DNA of 5,176 nt. Source: an uncultured Oscillibacter sp. Its GTDB lineage: Bacteria; Bacillota; Clostridia; Oscillospirales; Oscillospiraceae. A program made the position numbers and the translations under genes. The notes under the pieces were generated by a model. It ran no database searches and was not told where the DNA came from. It saw nothing but the letters and a program-made list of their open reading frames with translations. This document shows, piece after piece, positions 1 through 3,897 of this stretch (position 1 is its first letter; each line of letters opens with the position of its first letter). The DNA lies in the NCBI GenBank assembly GCA_910587875.1, contig CAJUOD010000171.1:1-5176 (forward strand), read 5' to 3'.

Positions 1-1086
1 GTTGAACCCGTCCCCGTTGAAGACCATATTGTTGAAGATTTGCAGCTCCTCCGTGGTCAGGGAACCGTCCGCGTGTACTTCCGGGGTTTGTTCCGTCTTG
101 GCGAAGGAGCAGGCGCACACCAGCGCCGCCAGGGCGACCGACACCACCGCCGCCCACAGCCAACGCTTGGGGGCCTTGGCGATGCGGCGCACCCGCTCCC
201 GGAGGCTCCGCTTGTCCCCGGTCATGGTGGTGGCGCAGCGGAGCAGGTCCCCGGGCTGAGCTTTGGCGGTGACCAGGGACAAAAGGGTGTTGCCGTAGGC
301 CCGGCGCTCCCCGTCCCCCAGCACCTTCAGTGTCCCCTCGTCACAGGCCAGCTCCGCGTCCCGGCGGCTCAGCGCCGCAGCCAGCCACACCAGGGGATTC
401 CACCAGTGGACCGCCAGGGCCGCGCAGCGGAGCAGGGACCAGATGTGGTCCCCCTGGTGGTAATGGGTGGTCTCGTGGGCCAGCACGTGGCGGAGGGCCA
501 ACGGGTCCGCCGCTGCCTCCGGGGTGATATACACCGCCGGGCGAAGCACGCTGAACAGGCAGGGGGAGGGCAGTCCCGGGGCAGCATACACCGGCAGGGG
601 AGAATCCTCCGTCTCCAGAGGTGTCCGGACCCGCCGCAGCTTCCGGGAAAAGCTCCAGTTGGAGACCAGGAACGCCGCCGCCACGGTGATAGTCCCCGCT
701 AGCCAGACCCCGCCCAGCAGAGCCAGCGGATTGACAGGCATTCGGACCGCCGGGGCAGGAGAGCTTCCCTCCTCTCCGGCGGGGGTGGGAATGGCCTGTA
801 CCGTGGGGGAATTGGCCTCATCACTGGGAGTAGTCTCGGGCGCTTCCGCCTGGAATGTCCGCCCAACCGGCAGGGTTTGAATCGTGCGGATTTCTGGCAG
901 GACCCGGGGGGGCTCCACGGGGGCGGTGTAGAACTGCCCCGGCACCAGTAGCCGAGCCAGCGCCACCGTCCACAGGGCGTAGCGCAGCCGGGCGCTGATC
1001 CGGCCCCCGAACAGCCCCCGGAGGAGGAGGACGGCGGCGGTGAGCGCCGAGGCCGTCCCCACCCAATTCAGCAAAAACTCCCTCAT
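1..1086 (-). CDS. blaR1: BlaR1/MecR1-like M56 zinc metalloprotease sensor, partial (3' end outside window)
   Basis: Membrane sensor-protease of the BlaR1/MecR1 (peptidase M56) family. In known members, binding of a beta-lactam or other envelope signal outside the cell activates a cytoplasmic-side zinc protease, which leads to inactivation of the partner BlaI-type repressor. The frame is open for 362 codons from the ATG at 1086-1084 to the window edge. Visible features: hydrophobic helices near residues 5-24, 31-50 and 121-143; a Pro/Thr/Glu-rich linker between about 50 and 118; zinc motif HETTH at 204-208; the M56 motif HWWNP at 227-231; the third zinc ligand, E245, in ELACDE; and a last helix at about 309-327 followed by the start of an external domain. 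Spacing of HExxH and E245 matches BlaR1. The start codon overlaps the blaI stop (ATGA), implying translational coupling. Whether the missing C-terminus is a penicillin-binding domain cannot be seen, so the ligand is unknown. Confidence 0.9.
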   Translation of the reverse strand, partial: MREFLLNWVGTASALTAAVLLLRGLFGGRISARLRYALWTVALARLLVPGQFYTAPVEPPRVLPEIRTIQTLPVGRTFQAEAPETTPSDEANSPTVQAIPTPAGEEGSSPAPAVRMPVNPLALLGGVWLAGTITVAAAFLVSNWSFSRKLRRVRTPLETEDSPLPVYAAPGLPSPCLFSVLRPAVYITPEAAADPLALRHVLAHETTHYHQGDHIWSLLRCAALAVHWWNPLVWLAAALSRRDAELACDEGTLKVLGDGERRAYGNTLLSLVTAKAQPGDLLRCATTMTGDKRSLRERVRRIAKAPKRWLWAAVVSVALAALVCACSFAKTEQTPEVHADGSLTTEELQIFNNMVFNGDGFN

Positions 1087-1466
1087 TTCCCGCCGCCTTT
1101 CTCCGCCTGGTCCAGGATGGAGCGGAGCTGGGCGATCTCCTCGCCGGAGAGCTCCTGCCGCTGGGCCATGGCGCTCATCATCATGCCAACGCTGCCCTGA
1201 TAGACCCGGTCGAGAAAGCTCCGGGTCTCCGCCACCGCCGCCTGCTCCCGGTCTACTAAGGGCGTATAGGCCCGGCCCCGGCCCGCCTGCTCACAGCGGA
1301 TCAGGCCCTTGTCCTCCATGCGATGGAGGGTGGTGATGGTGGTGCTCCGGTGCCAGCCCACCGTCCTCTCCAGCTCCCCCACAATCTGCATCACCGTCCG
1401 GGGACTCTCCTCCCACAGACAGCTCAGCACGTTCCACTCGCTGGCAGTCAGCTTGATCTGCTCCAT
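1083..1466 (-). CDS. blaI: BlaI/MecI/CopY-family winged-helix repressor
   Basis: A 127-residue DNA-binding repressor of the BlaI/MecI family. It has the usual family length and opening (LTASEWNVLSCLWEESP), a recognition-helix region at about residues 39-56 (HRSTTITTLHRMEDKGLI), a wing around 57-68, and a C-terminal helical dimerisation part (about 75-124). The start is fixed by AAGGAGG at 1474-1480, 7 nt upstream of the ATG. The stop overlaps the start of the blaR1-like gene by 4 bp, so the two form one operon. Its promoter carries two copies of a TACA-T-TGTA-type sequence like known BlaI/MecI operators, so autorepression is likely. The Asn-Phe dipeptide cleaved in staphylococcal BlaI/MecI is absent, so any proteolytic control must use another site. 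The regulated target gene is not in the window; beta-lactamase or a cell-wall function is only a guess. Confidence 0.93.
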   Translation of the reverse strand: MEQIKLTASEWNVLSCLWEESPRTVMQIVGELERTVGWHRSTTITTLHRMEDKGLIRCEQAGRGRAYTPLVDREQAAVAETRSFLDRVYQGSVGMMMSAMAQRQELSGEEIAQLRSILDQAEKGGGK

Positions 1467-1473
1467 CGTACTG

Positions 1474-1480
1474 CCTCCTT
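1474..1480 (-). promoter_or_regulatory. Shine-Dalgarno of blaI
   Basis: AAGGAGG on the minus strand, 7 nt before the ATG at 1466. This fixes the blaI start. Confidence 0.9.
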
Positions 1481-1481
1481 A

Positions 1482-1494
1482 TCTACATTGTAGA
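1482..1494. promoter_or_regulatory. BlaI-type operator 1 (perfect 13-bp palindrome)
   Basis: TCTACATTGTAGA is a perfect palindrome centred on T1488, with TACA/TGTA half sites as in known BlaI/MecI operators. It covers the predicted transcription start, between the -10 and the ribosome binding site of blaI. Confidence 0.8.
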
Positions 1495-1497
1495 CTC

Positions 1498-1526
1498 AGC
1501 ATAACACAAATAGTCTACATTGTCAA
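1498..1526 (-). promoter_or_regulatory. Sigma-A promoter of the blaI-blaR1 operon
   Basis: On the minus strand, a perfect -35 TTGACA (1521-1526) and a -10 TATGCT (1498-1503) are separated by exactly 17 bp. Transcription would start near 1491, inside operator 1. Both BlaI-type operators overlap key promoter elements, which fits repression by steric exclusion. Confidence 0.85.
1514..1526. promoter_or_regulatory. BlaI-type operator 2 (imperfect), over the -35
   Basis: TCTACATTGTCAA repeats the first ten bases of operator 1 exactly, with a degenerate outer right half. The centre (T1520) is 32 bp from that of operator 1, about three helical turns, placing two dimers on the same DNA face. It overlaps the -35 TTGACA, which probably explains the altered right half. 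Confidence 0.7.
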
Positions 1527-1772
1527 CAATATCTTGCGTACGGTTTTCGTAAACCAAACCCCTTCCCTAGGGAAGAGGCGTTAGTGGATAGGTCCGGCAG
1601 GCTTGATAGAAAAACAGCGGCTGCCCTATCCGTCGCTGTACGGTAAAAATGAACTGTGCCATGAGTTTAAAAATTTTCCCCTGGGGATTTGACTTTGCTG
1701 ATATTTTATGCAGAGGCAGCCACAAAATTTTGGAAGTATGCAGAGTATTCCCTTTTCTTTTTCCTGCGGATA
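1527..1772. other. Intergenic region between blaI and hicA promoters, no gene seen
   Basis: No credible coding sequence. Base composition is visibly more AT-rich than the blaI-blaR1 side. It holds a perfect 14-bp palindrome CTTCCCTAGGGAAG (1562-1575). It also has inverted repeats GGATAGG (1586-1592)/CCTATCC (1625-1631), extended by GGCAG (1596-1600)/CTGCC (1621-1625), and ACAGCG (1614-1619)/CGCTGT (1634-1639). These cannot all pair at once. No assigned function. Confidence 0.5.
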
Positions 1773-1781
1773 TGCTATACT
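1753..1781 (+). promoter_or_regulatory. Candidate hicAB promoter with extended -10
   Basis: TGCTATACT at 1773-1781 is an extended -10 (TG, one base, then TATACT). The -35 position 17 bp upstream reads TTTTCT (1753-1758) and is poor, as is usual for extended -10 promoters. Transcription would start near 1788, giving a leader of about 44 nt before hicA. A short dyad GCGA-AATA-TCGC at 1801-1812 lies in that leader and could be an operator, but this is weak. Confidence 0.6.
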
Positions 1782-1831
1782 GATAAATCATAAGAGGCCG
1801 GCGAAATATCGCAGTATGGGCGGGAAAGTCT

Positions 1832-2095
1832 ATGAGCCAGTATGAAAAGCTGTTGTTGGCGATTCTCAGCGGGACCAAGGACAAAAATATCTTGTTCTCT
1901 GATTTACGGCTTGTGCTGGAACGGCTGGAGTTCCAGTGCCGTGTCAAGGGGGACCACTTCATCTATACAAAAACCGGCGTAGAGGAAATCATCAATATCC
2001 AACCTGCGGGAAATATGGCAAAACCATATCAGGTGAAGCAGGTTCGCGGCGTGATTTTGAAGTACCAGTTAGGAGGCGGCGTGCATGAAATATGA
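1832..2095 (+). CDS. hicA: HicA-family toxin (mRNA interferase)
   Basis: Toxin of a type II HicAB system. HicA proteins are small double-stranded-RNA-binding-fold proteins that cut mRNA and stop translation until neutralised by HicB. The 87-residue product has the family pattern: a helical N-terminus (about 3-13), FSDLRLVLERLEF (22-34), the strand with the catalytic-type histidine (KGDHFIY, H42), and the conserved tail region IINIQP (53-58) followed by AKPYQVKQVRGVILKY (63-78). The last seven residues (GGGVHEI) are encoded by the hicB ribosome binding site and start, and look like a by-product of the overlap. The upstream ribosome site is weak (GGGCGGGAAAG at 1818-1828), while hicB has a strong one, which would favour antitoxin excess. 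The key histidine is present, so the toxin is probably active. Confidence 0.9.
   Translation: MSQYEKLLLAILSGTKDKNILFSDLRLVLERLEFQCRVKGDHFIYTKTGVEEIINIQPAGNMAKPYQVKQVRGVILKYQLGGGVHEI
2071..2076 (+). promoter_or_regulatory. Shine-Dalgarno of hicB inside hicA
   Basis: AGGAGG lies 8 nt before the hicB ATG at 2085, within the hicA coding sequence. It is clearly stronger than the hicA site and fixes the hicB start. Confidence 0.85.
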
Positions 2096-2291
2096 GATCA
2101 TCTTGTACTGGAGCGAAGACGATGACGCCTATATTGCTGAGGTGCCGGAATTATCCGGCTGTATGGCGGACGGTCCTACGGCGGCGGAGGCGTTGTGCAA
2201 TGTGGAGCTGATTGCCCAAGAGTGGATTGAAACGGCGCGGGAGCTGGGGCGTCCGGTGCCGGAGCCCAAGGGCCGCTTAAAATATGCGTGA
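2085..2291 (+). CDS. hicB: HicB-family antitoxin, short form
   Basis: Antitoxin partner of the HicA upstream. The 68-residue product is the HicB N-terminal domain (partial RNase H-like fold): YEIILYWSEDDDAYIAEVPELSGC (3-26) with the typical EVPELxGC motif, then MADGPTAAEALCNVELIAQEWIETARELG (27-55) and PEPKGRLKYA at the C-terminus. It overlaps hicA by 11 bp in another frame, so the pair is translated from one message. Unlike longer HicB proteins it has no C-terminal ribbon-helix-helix or helix-turn-helix domain, so on its own it should neutralise HicA but not obviously bind DNA. It is the last gene before the att region; its stop is 19 bp from the first TGACCCA repeat. Confidence 0.92.
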   Translation: MKYEIILYWSEDDDAYIAEVPELSGCMADGPTAAEALCNVELIAQEWIETARELGRPVPEPKGRLKYA

Positions 2292-2310
2292 GGAAATCTG
2301 CGTTCAGGCG

Positions 2311-2330
2311 TTGACCCATAACTTGACCCA
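2311..2330 (+). repeat. Left arm: two TTGACCCA direct repeats (candidate integrase arm sites)
   Basis: TTGACCCA occurs at 2311-2318 and 2323-2330, a 12-bp period. The same heptamer pair with the same period and orientation is found on the other side of the tRNA-derived core (2574-2592). The last left repeat is 115 bp from the core. The integrase has an N-terminal AP2-like arm-binding domain, and related Tn916-type integrases bind direct repeats in both arms, so these are probably arm-type sites. The assignment is inferred from position and repetition. Confidence 0.65.
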
Positions 2331-2445
2331 GAACAGGAAATTTCCCTGCGGAAGCAACGGAGCAAACAGCATCAAAGAACCTTCGCTTCCCGACCAAGTA
2401 CCATCAAACCGGTCCAAATGTGCCCAATCCCATCCCTCAAACAAG

Positions 2446-2490
2446 CTACGGACCAGAAGGCCGGGGGTTCGAATCCCTCAGGGCGTACCA
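2446..2490 (+). other. att core: 3' part (positions 32-76) of tRNA-Arg(ACG), no 5' half
   Basis: The 45 bp read as a tRNA from the anticodon loop to the encoded CCA: loop CTACGGA with anticodon ACG (2448-2450), 3' anticodon stem CCAGA (2453-2457), variable AGGCC (2458-2462), T stem GGGGG/CCCTC with loop TTCGAAT (2463-2479), 3' acceptor strand AGGGCGT (2480-2486), discriminator A2487, and CCA (2488-2490). The bases before it do not pair with the anticodon stem beyond one position and contain no D arm or 5' acceptor strand, so this is not a working tRNA gene. An identical segment carried by an element is how tRNA-targeting tyrosine integrases restore the gene. It starts in the anticodon loop, a common crossover point. 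Confidence 0.85.
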
Positions 2491-2524
2491 AAACCGCTGA
2501 AATTCTATGAATTTCAGCGGTTTT
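2490..2524. terminator. Bidirectional intrinsic terminator next to the att core
   Basis: AAAACCGCTGAAATTC (2490-2505) and its exact complement GAATTTCAGCGGTTTT (2509-2524) form a perfect 16-bp stem with a 3-nt TAT loop. It ends in a T run in either direction. On the plus strand it sits directly after the CCA, where a tRNA terminator belongs. On the minus strand it lies about 87 nt after the integrase stop and can end integrase transcription. Confidence 0.85.
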
Positions 2525-2572
2525 GTTCGTTTCTCTGCATATTTTCTGGCAGTTTGATTTTGCGGCTCCGGT

Positions 2573-2592
2573 TTGACCCAAGCCGTGACCCA
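2573..2592 (+). repeat. Right arm: two TGACCCA direct repeats (candidate integrase arm sites)
   Basis: TTGACCCA (2573-2580) and TGACCCA (2586-2592) repeat the heptamer TGACCCA at a 12-bp period in the same orientation as the left-arm pair. They lie 82 bp after the core end and 18 bp from the integrase stop codon. The heptamer was not noticed elsewhere in the window by eye. Confidence 0.65.
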
Positions 2593-2610
2593 TACGGGAG
2601 TTCGGAGCGG

Positions 2611-3756
2611 TTAGGTCTGGAGAGTACCGGAGTGGAAATTCCCCACCGCATTCGCCGCCTGCTTCTGCATGGAGGTGGTGACGTGGGCGTAGGTGTCCAG
2701 GGTGAAGCCCGCCGAGTAGTGTCCCAGCATGGAGGAGAGAGTTTTCACGTCCACCCCGTTTTGCAGGGCCAGGACCGAGAATGTGTGTCTCAGGTCATGA
2801 AATCTGATTCTCTCCAATCCAGCCCGTTTCAGTACTCGCTGGAGCATGTGCAGGACACTGTCCGGGGACATGGGACCTCCGAACGGGGATGGGAATACGT
2901 ACTCGTCTTTCTGCTCCATGCCTTTGAGGACTTTGACGGCGTCCGCTCCTATCGCAATGTTGCGGTAGGAGTTTTTCGTTTTCAGCGGGGCTTCCACCAC
3001 CTCTCCATTCTGACGGAGAATTTGTCGTCGGACGTGGATGACGCCCTTGTCCAGATCGATGTCGCTCCATTTCAGCCCCAGCAATTCTCCCCGCCGGAGA
3101 CCGGTTGCAAGGTCAATGTAGTAGAGCTCGAACACACCACTGCGCCGTGCCTCCTCGAAGAAGGTGCCCAAACTTTCTGGCAGCAGGATTTTCATTTCCT
3201 TCCGCTCCAGTTTCGGCAGGACACACCCCTTTGAGGGGTTGTCTGGAATCAGCCGTTGCTCCACGGCACAGTTCAGGGCGGAAGAAATCATCTGGTTGAT
3301 GTTGCGCACTGTCTTGACGCTGAGGCCCTTGGGTTTACTCCTGGATTCCGTACACTCCACCCTGCCGCTCTCCAGCAGGTGTTTGTACAGCCGTTGAAGG
3401 TCCATCGCCGTCAGTTTTTCCAACGGAACTTCACCAAGTGCGGGCTTGATGTGGTTCTCAATAAAGCCCTGGTAGGTTTTATGGGATGATGGCCGGACTT
3501 GGAGCTTGGCGTAGTTCTCCATCCATGCGTCCAGCCATTGGCCTACCGTGTAGTGTTCGGTAGTCGTAATCAGCGAACTGCTTTTTTCAATGGCGGCCTT
3601 AAGTTTTGCCTTGACCTCTGCTTGGGTCTTGCCGAGGACGTTTTTGCAGATCACTTTCCCCGTCACTGGATCACGGCCTGCCGTGTAGCGTCCCTCCCAG
3701 CGGCCATCCTTTCGCTTGCGGATGCTCCCTTCTCCATTGGCACGTCTTTTTGCCAT
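2611..3756 (-). CDS. int: Tyrosine recombinase (phage/Tn916-type integrase)
   Basis: Site-specific recombinase that would integrate and excise the element at tRNA-Arg. The start at 3756 is chosen because AAGGAGG (3766-3772) lies 9 nt upstream; an in-frame ATG at 3804 adds 16 residues but has no such site. The product is 381 residues, normal for the family. Order: AP2-like arm-binding domain, about 7-55 (GEGSIRKRKDGRWEGRY); SAM-like core-binding domain, about 70-175 (TVGQWLDAWMENY onward); catalytic domain, about 190-375. Catalytic residues visible: R221 in ATGLRRGE, K259/K261 in PLKTKNSYR, H320 and R323 in HDLRH, H346 in LGHYS, and nucleophile Y356 in LDTYAH. All are present, so it is probably active. 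It reads toward the att core, ending 120 bp from it, as is usual for such integrases. No excisionase gene lies between it and the relaxase. Confidence 0.96.
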   Translation of the reverse strand: MAKRRANGEGSIRKRKDGRWEGRYTAGRDPVTGKVICKNVLGKTQAEVKAKLKAAIEKSSSLITTTEHYTVGQWLDAWMENYAKLQVRPSSHKTYQGFIENHIKPALGEVPLEKLTAMDLQRLYKHLLESGRVECTESRSKPKGLSVKTVRNINQMISSALNCAVEQRLIPDNPSKGCVLPKLERKEMKILLPESLGTFFEEARRSGVFELYYIDLATGLRRGELLGLKWSDIDLDKGVIHVRRQILRQNGEVVEAPLKTKNSYRNIAIGADAVKVLKGMEQKDEYVFPSPFGGPMSPDSVLHMLQRVLKRAGLERIRFHDLRHTFSVLALQNGVDVKTLSSMLGHYSAGFTLDTYAHVTTSMQKQAANAVGNFHSGTLQT

Positions 3757-3765
3757 AGCGTATCG

Positions 3766-3772
3766 CCTCCTT
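3766..3772 (-). promoter_or_regulatory. Shine-Dalgarno of int
   Basis: AAGGAGG on the minus strand, 9 nt before the ATG at 3756. It decides between this start and the upstream in-frame ATG at 3804. Confidence 0.85.
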
Positions 3773-3784
3773 TGCCAGCTATAC

Positions 3785-3793
3785 ACCATACCA
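3785..3793 (-). promoter_or_regulatory. Possible extended -10 promoter of int
   Basis: On the minus strand TGGTATGGT fits an extended -10 (TG, one base, TATGGT), about 15 nt upstream of the int ribosome binding site. No good -35 is seen 17 bp upstream. An alternative is TTGATA with TGGATA 17 bp further along, higher in the same gap. No terminator was found between the relaxase stop and int, so read-through from the relaxase gene is also possible. Confidence 0.3.
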
Positions 3794-3897
3794 GCAGTCT
3801 GCAAAAATATCCAGCGCCCTTGTGCGGTATTATCAAAAAATTCGTATTTGCGGTTTGGAACTTCTCTTTGTTTATAGCGGCGCAGATTTTGAACTCG

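Noticed and set aside
40..702. Plus-strand open frames over the blaR1 region
   Set aside because: Shadows caused by high GC content. The minus-strand frame carries HETTH, HWWNP and ELACDE in correct M56 spacing.
1567..1962. Minus-strand 131-codon open frame over the intergenic gap and hicA start
   Set aside because: It overlaps hicA in antisense, has no ribosome site and no recognisable family pattern.
2432..2480. ATCCCTCA direct repeat (2432-2439 and 2473-2480) as core-type integrase sites
   Set aside because: The second copy is simply the tRNA T-arm. An 8-bp match at this spacing could be chance and does not flank the expected crossover symmetrically.
2446..2490. A functional tRNA-Arg gene
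   Set aside because: The 5' acceptor strand, D arm and 5' anticodon stem are absent from the upstream sequence, so only the att-type fragment is supported.
2372..2593. Minus-strand open frame with a VRPEGFEPPAF peptide
   Set aside because: This peptide is the well-known false product of reading a tRNA 3' half on the opposite strand. It lies over the tRNA-derived core and terminator and has no ribosome binding site.
2284..3234. 316-codon plus-strand open frame
   Set aside because: It runs through the att core and terminator and then opposite the integrase, whose conserved catalytic motifs prove the minus strand is coding.
3225..3241. Hairpin-like ACCCCTTTGAGGGGTT as a terminator
   Set aside because: It lies inside the integrase coding sequence with no following T run; probably chance.
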